From an uncultured Lachnospira sp. (lineage in GTDB: Bacteria; Bacillota; Clostridia; Lachnospirales; Lachnospiraceae), in the NCBI GenBank assembly GCA_900772425.1, contig CAAHEK010000080.1:1-12461 (forward strand): a DNA stretch of 12,461 nt, in the 5' to 3' direction. The position numbers and the translations under genes are program-made. The notes beneath the pieces are model-generated. The model was not told the DNA's origin. It saw nothing but the letters and a program-made list of their open reading frames with translations, and made no database searches. Shown here piece by piece: positions 1-7,377 of the stretch (positions are counted from its first letter, which is position 1; the number at the start of each line of letters is the position of its first letter).

Positions 1-212
1 ACTGCATTTGCTATTTCTGCTGCCTTTTCCCACTCAAGTTTGCTCCACTTAAGTGGAATAGTGTCTTTTACCGCTATAACATCTTTATGTGCTCTTCCAT
101 CCAGTGTTCTTCCTGTCTGTGTACTGCTCAAGTCCGAAATAGTCTGTGCATATGAATCAGGCAGAGGTAATTCTACCCCTGCCAATATTAAAACCGGTCT
201 GAACTTTGCCAT
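1..212 (-). CDS. Tail protein downstream of tape measure, 5' part only (DUF6711-like)
   Basis: The first 70 codons of a gene that runs off the window. The ATG at 212 follows AAGGAGATATTT, with the AGGAG just after the tape measure TAA. The visible product begins MAKFRPVLILAGVELPLPDS and continues ISDLSSTQTGRTLDGRAHKDV and IPLKWSKLEWEKAAEIANA. From memory this resembles small structural proteins (DUF6711-like, about 120 residues) that follow tape measure genes in clostridial prophages, where a distal tail protein often comes next. The TGRTLDG stretch and the LKWSKLEW stretch are the most characteristic. The function in the tail is not known to me. Confidence 0.75.
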   Translation of the reverse strand, partial: MAKFRPVLILAGVELPLPDSYAQTISDLSSTQTGRTLDGRAHKDVIAVKDTIPLKWSKLEWEKAAEIANA

Positions 213-222
213 AAATATCTCC

Positions 223-2934
223 TTATATTCCTAAAATAGGATCTTTGCCTGTTTTATCTCTCTCTTTTTTGTATTCCTCCACAAATGCCTGAAAGAATTT
301 TGCCATCTCACCTTTAAGATTTACAACCACCTCTGTTCGCTGCTTATCTGTTAATCCTGCAAGTTCATCTCTCATTATTTGTCTTATAAGTCCTTCTGGA
401 GCTTCTATGTTATTTCCACTCTTCTGGTCTCCTAATACAGCCACAAATGGACTATTAGCCGGTATAACCGCACCTTTTGCCAAAAATGGTATCTGTGGAG
501 CTGTTATGTTAGGTAAAAAGCTAAAAGGATGTGCGCCTAATATATCTATGTTTCTTAATTTATTAAACGCATTGCTTATTGTTTTTATAGGCATTGCAAC
601 AACATTGTTTATTCCCGATATAAGCCTGTTTATTATATTTTTAAATGTTGTTCCAATCGCAGAAGCGACTCCTTCAAAACTTGTCGCACTAAATATATTT
701 AACACACCACGCCAGGCATCACTGAATATATTCTTTAATGTTGTTCCTAGATTTCTAAATGGTGCAACTATTGTGTCGACAACATTTTTAAAACCTTGTC
801 GAATATTTCCAATCATCCCTGAAACACCATTCATAAGACCCTTTATTAAAAATTGTCCTATGTCTGCAAATACCGTACTTGGACTATGTATTCCGAAGAA
901 TTTGCAGACTGCATCAATTATTGGTTTTACAAGATTTTCGTACAGCCAATTTCCAATATTTTTTATCAGCTCTACTATTCCACCTTGTAATCCTTCTATA
1001 AGCATTTCTCCTATGTTATATCCAATGTCAAAAAAGAATGTTATAAAAGCAAGAAATGCTGTTACAAGCGTTTCTACCAATGATTTAAGTACTCCGCCCC
1101 AATCTATGCCTTTTATAACATTTACAACCGATGTTGCTAAACCCATCCAGTCTACATTTCTCAAGAAATCGCTTATCATGTTTGCTAAACCAATAACAAA
1201 CATAGATACATCTAATCCCAACTGCATCCAATCTGTAGTATTAATAAAATTAGAAATGCTTTGTGCCAAGGATGTTCCCAAAAGGCTCCAATCAAAGGTG
1301 GATAAAAAACCGTATATCCATTCAAAGGCTCCATTTAACTGATCTGCTAATGTTCTCCCTAATAAGTCCCACTTAAAGCTCGCCACAGCAGAAGTAAGAC
1401 CATTACCTATATCTTTTCCAAAATTTAAGAATTTAAAATTTTTCAAAAATGTATCTATACTTATTAATGTGGTATTTAAACCACCGGAAATTGCCTGTCC
1501 CATTGTGTTCCAATTAATTCCGGCTGTAAGTCCATTAAAAAATGTTGCAAAATCCTTTCCTTTATTGGCAGCTCCAGAATATACCTTCTGCCAATTAATT
1601 CCTTGCAGCATTCCTGTTATTTTTTCCCCTATTAAATTACCAACATCTGTAAAGTCCTGTTTTTCCCATGCCTGTTTAAACATTTCTGTCATATTAAAAA
1701 CTGTCTCAGAGTCCGCCACATCAAAATTAATATTGTCGCTTCCACTGCTGCCTGTCGAACCATCTGATAGTATATTAAACTCATCAATGTTTGCAGAAGC
1801 TTTTTGTGTCTCTTTACCAACATTTTTTGCCGCTGCTGCCTGTTGATTCATTGCTTTTGCCGCCGCTGTACTGGCACTTACAGTTTTTCCAAATAACGTA
1901 TTAGTAAACACCGCCATTTGACTGGTAAGTGTTTTTAACCCCTGCATCAGCATATTTATATATGGCATTGCCGCCGCATATATTGGCTGAAATGCAACCT
2001 GCAAGTTTCCTTTTATAGATGCTAAAGAATTATTAAAATCAGTATTTGCATTAAGCATAGTACTAATTTCTTCTCTTAAAGCATTCAAGCCCTTTCTTAT
2101 AACAGTAAATACCAATGCTGTCTTAACAAGTCTGGAAAGTTTTTTTAATGTTCCATGCATCTTTTCTGTTCTATTATTTACTTTGTTTAAGACTCCACTC
2201 ATTCCTGTCGCCTTCGATGCAGTCTTTCCTATCTGTTGTGCTAACATTTTACATATATTGCCAAGCTGTTTTTTCCTTGCTATAGACTTCTTTTCAGCAT
2301 TTGCAGCTTCTTTCTCTGCTTGTTTTATCTCAGCCGCTGCCTGTTTCTCTGCTGCCACTTTTTCTCTTGCTGCCTGCTTTTCGGCATTTGCAGCTTCTCT
2401 CACCGCCTGTTTTTCTTCTGTTGCCTTTTCTTTTGCAGCCTGCTTTAATTGATCAATGGCTCTTTTTCCAGCTTCTTGCTGCATATAATAATCTCTTAAA
2501 TCATTTTTTGCGGCATTTATAGACTTTCTTAGTTCTTCTATGCTTGCCACATCCTGCTTATATGCCTCTGATTTGCCATCTACTTCAAACTCTGTATATC
2601 CAGCAAGTTTTTGTTCTAATTTATCAAGTTCTTTTTCATATTCTTTTATTGATGCAATTATTGCTTGTGGACCATTAATATTGTCAAACTTATCCATCAT
2701 CTGATTAACCTTCATTAATGCAGATGCTGTCTTTATGGTTTCCTGAGTTAAATTTCTCATGTTTTTCTGTGTACCTGATGTACCTATATCAGAGATATTG
2801 CTTTCAATATTCTTTCCCATATTTTCTATTGTTTTCGCAATATCATTTACCATACTCCTTAACTCTTTACTGTCTGCATCTAATCCCTTCAGGTCAATAC
2901 CCGTATCAAAGCTTATTTTTCTTTCATCATCCAT
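223..2934 (-). CDS. Phage tail tape measure protein
   Basis: This 903-residue protein would set tail length and line the tube lumen. It has a helical N-terminus (1-160), an Ala/Lys/Glu/Gln-rich coiled coil at about 165-222, and hydrophobic helices around 265-345 and 570-640. A repeat zone with eight '[hydrophobic]-[N/D/K]-W-x-x-[L/M]-G'-like units spans about 446-616. The widespread tape measure motif FFGIHSPSTVFADIGQFLIKGL is at 679-700, and the C-terminal PFLAKGAVIPANSPFVAVLG block is at about 816-835. No lytic or peptidase domain is visible. The length would correspond to a tail of roughly 130-140 nm if the usual 0.15 nm per residue rule holds. GGAGGG precedes the ATG; the stop overlaps the ribosome site of the next gene. 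Confidence 0.93.
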   Translation of the reverse strand: MDDERKISFDTGIDLKGLDADSKELRSMVNDIAKTIENMGKNIESNISDIGTSGTQKNMRNLTQETIKTASALMKVNQMMDKFDNINGPQAIIASIKEYEKELDKLEQKLAGYTEFEVDGKSEAYKQDVASIEELRKSINAAKNDLRDYYMQQEAGKRAIDQLKQAAKEKATEEKQAVREAANAEKQAAREKVAAEKQAAAEIKQAEKEAANAEKKSIARKKQLGNICKMLAQQIGKTASKATGMSGVLNKVNNRTEKMHGTLKKLSRLVKTALVFTVIRKGLNALREEISTMLNANTDFNNSLASIKGNLQVAFQPIYAAAMPYINMLMQGLKTLTSQMAVFTNTLFGKTVSASTAAAKAMNQQAAAAKNVGKETQKASANIDEFNILSDGSTGSSGSDNINFDVADSETVFNMTEMFKQAWEKQDFTDVGNLIGEKITGMLQGINWQKVYSGAANKGKDFATFFNGLTAGINWNTMGQAISGGLNTTLISIDTFLKNFKFLNFGKDIGNGLTSAVASFKWDLLGRTLADQLNGAFEWIYGFLSTFDWSLLGTSLAQSISNFINTTDWMQLGLDVSMFVIGLANMISDFLRNVDWMGLATSVVNVIKGIDWGGVLKSLVETLVTAFLAFITFFFDIGYNIGEMLIEGLQGGIVELIKNIGNWLYENLVKPIIDAVCKFFGIHSPSTVFADIGQFLIKGLMNGVSGMIGNIRQGFKNVVDTIVAPFRNLGTTLKNIFSDAWRGVLNIFSATSFEGVASAIGTTFKNIINRLISGINNVVAMPIKTISNAFNKLRNIDILGAHPFSFLPNITAPQIPFLAKGAVIPANSPFVAVLGDQKSGNNIEAPEGLIRQIMRDELAGLTDKQRTEVVVNLKGEMAKFFQAFVEEYKKERDKTGKDPILGI
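1087..1599 (-). repeat. Tryptophan-centred tandem repeats in the tape measure protein
   Basis: Units such as INWNTMG, FKFLNFG, FKWDLLG, FDWSLLG, TDWMQLG, VDWMGLA and IDWGGVL place an aromatic residue at 448, 475, 502, 522, 549, 569, 596 and 612. The spacings are 27, 27, 20, 27, 20, 27 and 16. Such repeats are common in tape measure proteins. Confidence 0.75.
2269..2442 (-). repeat. Ala/Lys/Glu/Gln heptad-like repeats inside the tape measure gene
   Basis: Residues about 165-222 repeat units such as REAANAEKQ (179-187) and KEAANAEKK (208-216). At DNA level GCATTTGCAGCTTCT (plus strand) occurs at 2297-2311 and again at 2384-2398, 87 bases apart. That spacing is exactly 29 codons and suggests in-frame duplication. 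Confidence 0.7.
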
Positions 2935-2950
2935 TTAATAAGCCCTCCAT

Positions 2951-2980
2951 ATAAAAATAGAGGACTGTTTCCAGTCCTCT
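2951..2980 (-). terminator. Rho-independent terminator between Gp15 gene and tape measure gene
   Basis: A perfect 9-bp stem AGAGGACTG/CAGTCCTCT closes on a GAAA tetraloop (2959-2980) and is followed on the minus strand by ATTTTTAT (2951-2958). It begins within the Gp15 stop codon. The T tract is shorter and interrupted, so termination may be partial. The tape measure ribosome site (GGAGGG) comes directly after. Confidence 0.75.
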
Positions 2981-3539
2981 AACCAAATGTATTTTTTATA
3001 AATTTTTCATCTTCCAGTTCTTCTTTGCTCTTAATTCTTGGAAGGTCTATCATATCTTTGTTTTCTCTATAAAAAACTTTTTCATATTTTTCAAGTTTTT
3101 CATGTTTTGCCAATTTTCTACGAAGATAAATAACTTCACTAAACACACATTCGCCTATTTCCATGTAAAATCCAATAAATGTCCACCAATGTATATATTT
3201 TACTGTCCTTACTTCTTTTCCCGCAACTCTGTTTATTGCAGGTATAACAATAGACTCGTCATGTTGCCAATCCATAAGGCGCATTTCTTGTGTTGTTTTT
3301 TCACTGTAGTTTTCGCCACAATCAATAAACCACACAGCTTTTCTGTATGCCTCTTCAATATCTTTTTGTGGTATACGTTCATAGTTTACATACAGTATTT
3401 TTAAAGCTACATAGCACTTTTCATTATCTTCCAAATCTTCATCATTATAGGCTTGAATTATCTTTAATATATCTCTGTAATCCGTCCTAATCTTGTATAT
3501 TTTCCCATTTACTTCAAGTGTAACCGGCAAACCTTTCAT
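2979..3539 (-). CDS. Bacteriophage Gp15-family protein (second tail assembly chaperone)
   Basis: The 186-residue product carries the Gp15 pattern: an N-terminal VTLEVNGKIYKIRTDYRDIL, then DWQHDESIVIPAINRVAGKEVRTVKYIHWWTFIGFYMEIGE, the characteristic 'HWWTF-G-y-eIGe' block, and a C-terminal basic helix (YLRRKLAKHEKLEKYEKVFYREN). In Firmicute siphophages this gene sits between chaperone and tape measure and is thought to play the gpGT role. I start it at the ATG at 3539 because GAGGTG lies about five bases upstream, overlapping the end of the chaperone gene; a longer in-frame extension to a GTG at 3650 has no ribosome site. The terminator after it overlaps the TAG by two bases. Confidence 0.85.
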   Translation of the reverse strand: MKGLPVTLEVNGKIYKIRTDYRDILKIIQAYNDEDLEDNEKCYVALKILYVNYERIPQKDIEEAYRKAVWFIDCGENYSEKTTQEMRLMDWQHDESIVIPAINRVAGKEVRTVKYIHWWTFIGFYMEIGECVFSEVIYLRRKLAKHEKLEKYEKVFYRENKDMIDLPRIKSKEELEDEKFIKNTFG

Positions 3540-3540
3540 T

Positions 3541-4071
3541 TTACACCTCGTGGAAATTCTTATTATAATTTCTATAATGGTTCTTATTTTTATTATATTT
3601 TCTACGTGTCTCCCTATTGCCTTCATATTCTGCTGTATATTTACTAACACGCAGATTTACATTATCCACCGTTTCTCCACATTCATTTCCAATAAGCTTT
3701 CCAAGCTTTTCTATTATCTCTTCACACAAAAGCTTTTTCCCATTACCGACTCTGCAAAGTGGAGACTGTCCGGCAAACAATACATCATATGCATCCGCAT
3801 TAAACAAATAGTCTATCTGCTCTCTTAATGCTGCATTAAATGCATCTATCTGCTCTGTAACAATATCTGCATTATCCTCTACAGTTCCATCCGGCTTAAT
3901 CTTTACATCAGGAAGTTTATCAGCAATATTATTAAGATTATTAACAACCTCCTTATAACGTGTAAGTATGTTTATATCGCCCGGATTGAATCTTAAAATT
4001 CTATTAGGATTTCCATTAATCTTATAACTTTTCAAGCCTTCATCAAAAGACAAATTTTCCATATTAGACAT
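3541..4071 (-). CDS. Tail assembly chaperone (DUF6673-like)
   Basis: The 176-residue protein follows the tail tube gene and precedes the Gp15-family gene and the tape measure gene, which is the place of the gpG-type chaperone that holds the tape measure before tube assembly. It has LSFDEGLKSYKINGNPNRILRFNPGD at the N-terminus, two helical stretches (YKEVVNNLNNIADKL, AALREQIDYLFNADAYDVLF) and an unusual Asn/Lys/Tyr/Arg-rich tail (RRKYNKNKNHYRNYNKN). The C-terminal tail is probably disordered. AAGGAG lies eight bases before the ATG. The recalled family match (DUF6673) is unverified; function is mainly from position. Confidence 0.7.
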   Translation of the reverse strand: MSNMENLSFDEGLKSYKINGNPNRILRFNPGDINILTRYKEVVNNLNNIADKLPDVKIKPDGTVEDNADIVTEQIDAFNAALREQIDYLFNADAYDVLFAGQSPLCRVGNGKKLLCEEIIEKLGKLIGNECGETVDNVNLRVSKYTAEYEGNRETRRKYNKNKNHYRNYNKNFHEV

Positions 4072-4083
4072 ATATTATTCTCC

Positions 4084-4599
4084 TTATACTGTCGCAAATG
4101 TAGGTGTTTTATCATTCATGGTCACAGTTCCCTGTTTTCTGTTTCCATTAAGACTAATAGTGTACGGAATTGCCACACCACCTGTCTTTCCACCATAGCT
4201 TGTAGGCTTAACAACCACATCTTCTGTCCATGCATCAAATGGTCCTGTTTTCTTATCTACGACAACTTCAAGAATCTTCGTCTTACAATCGTCTCCTGTA
4301 AGTCTGTTCATGGCAATATCTTTAAGCTTTGGATAGATGCTGTCTTCTGTATTAGCATAGTATGTATCCACTTCTATACTTGGCTCATATCCATTATCCT
4401 GTACAGATGTCTCATCGAGAATATTTTTCTTGGTTTCTGTATCCGGATTTAATTCCACACTCATATCCTCTACATCTTTTCCTATCAGATACCATACCGG
4501 TTCTTCTCCGCCAAACGATGCATCTATATAATGTATCAGGTGGCTTCTTTTAAGCTTGCCTACTCCTTCTCCTCCAAATTTCTGCAAATCTAATTTCAT
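4084..4599 (-). CDS. Major tail (tube) protein
   Basis: This 171-residue beta-rich protein lies between the tail terminator and the tail chaperone, the fixed position of the tube protein. It shows EPVWYLIGKDVEDMSVELNPDTETKKNILDE and YEPSIEVDTYYA, typical of Firmicute siphophage tube proteins, and a C-terminal VAIPYTISLNGNRKQGTVTMN. The N-terminus is MKLDLQKFGGEG, which copies the Prp leader found on scaffold and capsid except for Gly in place of Ala after the Phe. AGGAGG stands eight bases before the ATG. It should be a high-copy virion protein. Whether the leader is cut is an open question treated below. Confidence 0.88.
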   Translation of the reverse strand: MKLDLQKFGGEGVGKLKRSHLIHYIDASFGGEEPVWYLIGKDVEDMSVELNPDTETKKNILDETSVQDNGYEPSIEVDTYYANTEDSIYPKLKDIAMNRLTGDDCKTKILEVVVDKKTGPFDAWTEDVVVKPTSYGGKTGGVAIPYTISLNGNRKQGTVTMNDKTPTFATV

Positions 4600-4611
4600 T
4601 GTATTATCCTC

Positions 4612-5055
4612 CTATGCATAAATTTTATATTGTGCTGTTATCTGTAACTGGTATCTTACAGGTCCTGTAAGTTCGTCTGTAAGATAAGCTACAAGCATTG
4701 CATTGGAACAGCTTATCTGTTCAAGTTTTCCCTTTTTAACATTATTGTCATCTCCTATAGTTACCTCATATGCACCCTGTTCAACATTCTCAAGATACCA
4801 GGATAAATTGCTTAGGAAATTACTGTTATTTAATCTGTCATAGTCAGATGCTGCCTGACAGGTAGCGTACATAATCATATCACTCTGCCGCATCTGATTA
4901 CCCAATATATCTTCAGAAATTTTCCTGTCACCGGCAATATATAAACCTGCCTCACCCTCAGTATCATCCGAGAAATCATAGTGGATATTATTCGTAAACT
5001 CCTCAACATGCGGGTATTCATTAATTATCTGTTTTGTAATCTCTAATATTGTCAT
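4612..5055 (-). CDS. Tail terminator / minor capsid protein (Minor_capsid_3-like)
   Basis: The product has 147 residues, follows the gp10-like gene through a 4-base overlap, and precedes the tail tube gene. This is the place of the tail terminator that caps the tube and binds the head. It has an N-terminal helix (MTILEITKQIINEYP), the GLYIAGDRKISEDILGNQMRQSDMIMYA region typical of minor capsid 3 proteins, a DRLNNSNFLSNLSWYLEN helix, and a beta-rich C-terminus ending VRYQLQITAQYKIYA, which matches the 'y-i-f-l-Y' ending of the group. Function is inferred from order plus these patterns. Confidence 0.75.
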   Translation of the reverse strand: MTILEITKQIINEYPHVEEFTNNIHYDFSDDTEGEAGLYIAGDRKISEDILGNQMRQSDMIMYATCQAASDYDRLNNSNFLSNLSWYLENVEQGAYEVTIGDDNNVKKGKLEQISCSNAMLVAYLTDELTGPVRYQLQITAQYKIYA

Positions 5056-5477
5056 AATCTGTTTGCTATCTCCTGTGCACCTTTAAGTATCTGTTCTCTC
5101 TTTGCTTTTTTCATTCTCTCAAAATAAAAGGCACCTCGTGTTGGAGCTCCTTGATACTTTAAATCTGTCGAGGTTACTATCTTTTTCCCATTCAATGGTG
5201 CATAAGTACTTCCTGTTGGTTCATATACCATTACTTTCCCATAATACATAAAGCGAGCATATGGAGCATTAACATTAACCATACCTGAACCAACAACAGT
5301 ACTTGTAATCATACTTTGTATCATTGTTCCTGAGGCTCTTGGCATCATTGGGGACATCTGCTTCATAACCTCGTTGTCTATAAACCTTTGTACAGGCCCG
5401 CCCCTTTGAAGCCCTTTTCTTTTCCTTGCAAAGTCTTTTAGGGATATATCCATATTTCCATGTATTGTAAAGTGCAT
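5052..5477 (-). CDS. Minor capsid protein (Minor_capsid_2-like / gp10-like tail completion)
   Basis: The 141-residue basic protein has the recognisable order of the A118-type minor capsid 2 / HK97 gp10 group: an N-terminal helix, a region like MSPMMPRASGTMIQSM (the usual 'yvP--TG-L--S' site), then VNAPYARFMYYGKVMVY and a C-terminal AFYFERMKKAKREQIL helix. The APYARF-YYG motif is the strongest family sign. Proteins of this group act in joining tails to heads. AAGGTG lies five bases before the ATG. The gene ends with a 4-base ATGA overlap with the next one, so translation is probably coupled. Confidence 0.8.
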   Translation of the reverse strand: MHFTIHGNMDISLKDFARKRKGLQRGGPVQRFIDNEVMKQMSPMMPRASGTMIQSMITSTVVGSGMVNVNAPYARFMYYGKVMVYEPTGSTYAPLNGKKIVTSTDLKYQGAPTRGAFYFERMKKAKREQILKGAQEIANRL

Positions 5478-5481
5478 ATAA

Positions 5482-5844
5482 TCACCTTCCTACAATTTCT
5501 ATATGCTGCATATTCTTACTGCCATACAGTTTATCCAACACCTGATATACTTCATACACCTTTGTGCTGCGTTTTAATTCTTTTAGGCTGTCAGACATTC
5601 CTTTATCCGACTCATTGTCAAATTCTGTCTCGCACAATCCTTTAACAACTAAATCTTTATTCTTAAATACAATTCCTTTAGTCTGTTCTGCTGGAATATA
5701 TATCTTTAAGCTGTCATTTCTGGTACTTCCATCTTTACTTACACTATTCTGGGTATCACTCATTATGAATGCCTCTTCTATATAATGCCGCAGATATCCT
5801 TTATCTGTATGCGAATAATAAGTAATACTTGCATTAGTGTACAT
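5482..5844 (-). CDS. Head-tail joining / minor capsid protein (DUF6751-like)
   Basis: The product has 120 residues. It starts MYTNASITYY and ends LYGSKNMQHIEIVGR, a layout I associate with a family of clostridial phage proteins of this position (DUF6751-like; recalled, not searched). The middle contains beta-rich stretches (LKIYIPAEQTKGIVFKNKDL) and VYQVLDKLYG, consistent with a stopper/connector-type small beta barrel. AAGGTG lies seven bases before the ATG, which itself overlaps the stop of the 58-residue gene. The TGA stop lies within the ribosome site of the next gene. A stopper or head-closure role is inferred from order: connector, this protein, then tail-completion proteins. Confidence 0.65.
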   Translation of the reverse strand: MYTNASITYYSHTDKGYLRHYIEEAFIMSDTQNSVSKDGSTRNDSLKIYIPAEQTKGIVFKNKDLVVKGLCETEFDNESDKGMSDSLKELKRSTKVYEVYQVLDKLYGSKNMQHIEIVGR

Positions 5845-6010
5845 CTTCGTTCACCTTAACTTTATTGTTTTTTATCTCTTCCACAACATAGCCTTTTTCT
5901 TTTAAAACTTTTGCAGCATAATCATTGTTGGTTATTCCCACACCTTCTTTAAAATCAATGCCATAAAGTCTCTCTGTAATCCCCAATGGGGCTGTTATTT
6001 TATATTTCAT
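5834..6010 (-). CDS. Small phage structural-region protein, YqbF/HeH-like (function unknown)
   Basis: This gene of 58 codons overlaps its neighbours by 11 bases on each side. It starts in AGGTGTAAACATG inside the end of the connector gene and stops inside the start of the next (ATGTACACTAA). The product begins MKYKITAPLGITERLYG and has the pattern IDFKEGVGITNNDYAAKVLKEKGYVVEE, followed by a Lys-rich tail. A short beta strand followed by 'F-nGvg-t-d--a--L---GY-V' recalls the small YqbF/HeH-type domains found in Gram-positive phage head-tail regions. Tight overlap on both sides and the absence of stops support a real gene. The role may be head completion or regulation of neighbours' translation; neither is shown. 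Confidence 0.75.
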   Translation of the reverse strand: MKYKITAPLGITERLYGIDFKEGVGITNNDYAAKVLKEKGYVVEEIKNNKVKVNEDVH

Positions 6011-6383
6011 GTTTACACCTTCCCGCCGGTATACGGCTAAGTAGTCCAGTACTATGCAAGTATTGCATTATACATTCTTTAATATCAGCATCAAGGTTAC
6101 TCTTCTGTACAGCTTTATTTTCATAGGTTACAGAGTAATCTCCAACCTTTTCAGAAGTAACACCTTTAGTCATATTGTCATACTCATAGATTTTTTCTGT
6201 TATATCACATATACAACGCTTAACATCCTCAGGTATATCTTCCATATTCTTAAGTCTGCCAAATGTATAGTAGTCTATCTTATTTTCTGCTTTTGCTTCA
6301 TAGTAATTAAAATCAGCGGCACTAATAAGCGCCGCTTTTCCTGATAAATATTCAGTATAATATTCATAATCTGCGTACCTCAT
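6000..6383 (-). CDS. Head-tail connector (gp6/gp15-like head completion protein)
   Basis: This small acidic/helical protein of 127 residues sits directly after the major capsid gene, the usual place of the first connector ring protein. The pattern fits gp6-like connectors: an N-terminal helix with Tyr-rich start (MRYADYEYYTEYL), a middle DIPEDVKRCICDITEKIYEYD helix, then VGDYSVTYENK and a C-terminal ECIMQYLHSTGLL that resembles the 'yL..TGLlyRG' ending of A118-type connectors. The ATG has AGGAGG five bases upstream. Its end overlaps the next small gene by 11 bases. Assignment rests on position and pattern, with no catalytic residues to check. Confidence 0.75.
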   Translation of the reverse strand: MRYADYEYYTEYLSGKAALISAADFNYYEAKAENKIDYYTFGRLKNMEDIPEDVKRCICDITEKIYEYDNMTKGVTSEKVGDYSVTYENKAVQKSNLDADIKECIMQYLHSTGLLSRIPAGRCKHEI

Positions 6384-6396
6384 TAGTGCCTCCTTT

Positions 6397-7365
6397 TTAT
6401 TCAGATACCAGGATAGAGAATGGGCATCTCTTACCTTTATCTGTCTTAAGTCTGTTTACAGGATTTGGAAGTTCCCAGCCAAGTCTCATAACAGCGCGCA
6501 GAGCTACCATATCATTCTGCATTAAGTTGTATACAATTTCCTTTGTCGATGGATCCTGAATAACACCCTCTGTAAATATCTTATAAGTTATATCCTGTCT
6601 TATTGAATATACCAGCTGGCTAAAATCTCCGCTGATCATCAAAGCTTTTGTTGCATCATATGCTCCATTTGTTGGGAAATACATCGGATTGCCATCCAAA
6701 GCATAGTTTGTAGCCCCCTGCATGTCATTCTTAAACAATGGAACTCCATTATTATCTCTTAAGCCCCTAAGCTTTGCTCTCATTGTAACATCTGCAATAG
6801 CTCCTGTAGGAAGATACCCTGATGTCTCGACATTCGCGATAACGCCATTCTCAGCCATAATATCCGTGTATAAGTCACTTGTTATTGTTGTCTTCGCTCC
6901 TGCTGCCTTAGCTGTTGTAACGATGTCATCTCTCCACGTTGTTGGCTTCTCAGCTCCAAAAAGGATTGCTCCATCAATTTTAGCTCCAAATGCTTCTGCT
7001 ATTCGAGGCTTTATCTCTGCCCATAAATCATAATCAGCATCATCCAGCACTGCTTCCGGAATTGGAACGATCACCGCAATCTCTTCTGCATAAATATATT
7101 TGTTCGCCCACGCCTGCTTTGTAGTCTGCTTTGTTCCTGGTTCTCCACTAACAAAATAAGCGACAGGAAGCATATCCAATACCGGCATACTTGTTTTATT
7201 GCTTGTCATATTAGGAAGCTTCCTTCCTAACTGTAAAACAGCCGAGCTCTGTGTCGCTGACTGTATTATCTCCTTACTTATCTGTTCCGGGATTAATGCA
7301 TCTGCATCATTTCTTGTTACAACATTTGTTGCAAATTTCTGTAAATTCATTTTATTTCTGTTCAT
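6397..7365 (-). CDS. Major capsid protein, HK97 fold
   Basis: The 322-residue product has typical HK97-fold capsid features: LIPEQISKEIIQSATQSSAVLQLGRKLPN near the N-terminal arm, ISGDFSQLVYSIRQDITYKIFTEG in the central domain, and NDMVALRAVMRLGWELPNP near the C-terminus. I start it at the ATG at 7365, seven bases after AGGAG; the upstream in-frame ATG at 7371 is only one base from that site. With this start, the leader is MNRNKMNLQKFATNV and a Prp cut between Phe11 and Ala12 would release an 11-residue peptide. There is no long HK97-like delta domain, consistent with the separate scaffold gene. It probably is the most abundant product of the operon. Confidence 0.93.
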   Translation of the reverse strand: MNRNKMNLQKFATNVVTRNDADALIPEQISKEIIQSATQSSAVLQLGRKLPNMTSNKTSMPVLDMLPVAYFVSGEPGTKQTTKQAWANKYIYAEEIAVIVPIPEAVLDDADYDLWAEIKPRIAEAFGAKIDGAILFGAEKPTTWRDDIVTTAKAAGAKTTITSDLYTDIMAENGVIANVETSGYLPTGAIADVTMRAKLRGLRDNNGVPLFKNDMQGATNYALDGNPMYFPTNGAYDATKALMISGDFSQLVYSIRQDITYKIFTEGVIQDPSTKEIVYNLMQNDMVALRAVMRLGWELPNPVNRLKTDKGKRCPFSILVSE

Positions 7366-7372
7366 TCTCATT

Positions 7373-7377
7373 CTCCT
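7373..7377 (-). promoter_or_regulatory. Ribosome binding site that decides the capsid start
   Basis: AGGAG begins on the last base of the scaffold TAA. It leaves one base to the first in-frame ATG (7371) and seven bases to the second (7365), so the second is the likely start. Confidence 0.7.

Noticed and set aside
407..1342. A 311-codon open frame on the plus strand
   Set aside because: It lies wholly antisense to the tape measure gene, lacks a ribosome site and resembles no family. It is a shadow of the low-complexity coding on the other strand, as are the other plus-strand frames.
3540..3650. Programmed frameshift joining the tail chaperone to the Gp15 gene (the Gp15 frame is open for 37 codons upstream of its ATG)
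   Set aside because: The Gp15 frame is +1 (equal to -2) relative to the chaperone. I see no convincing slippery site, and Gp15 has its own GAGGTG and ATG. Separate translation explains the layout better.
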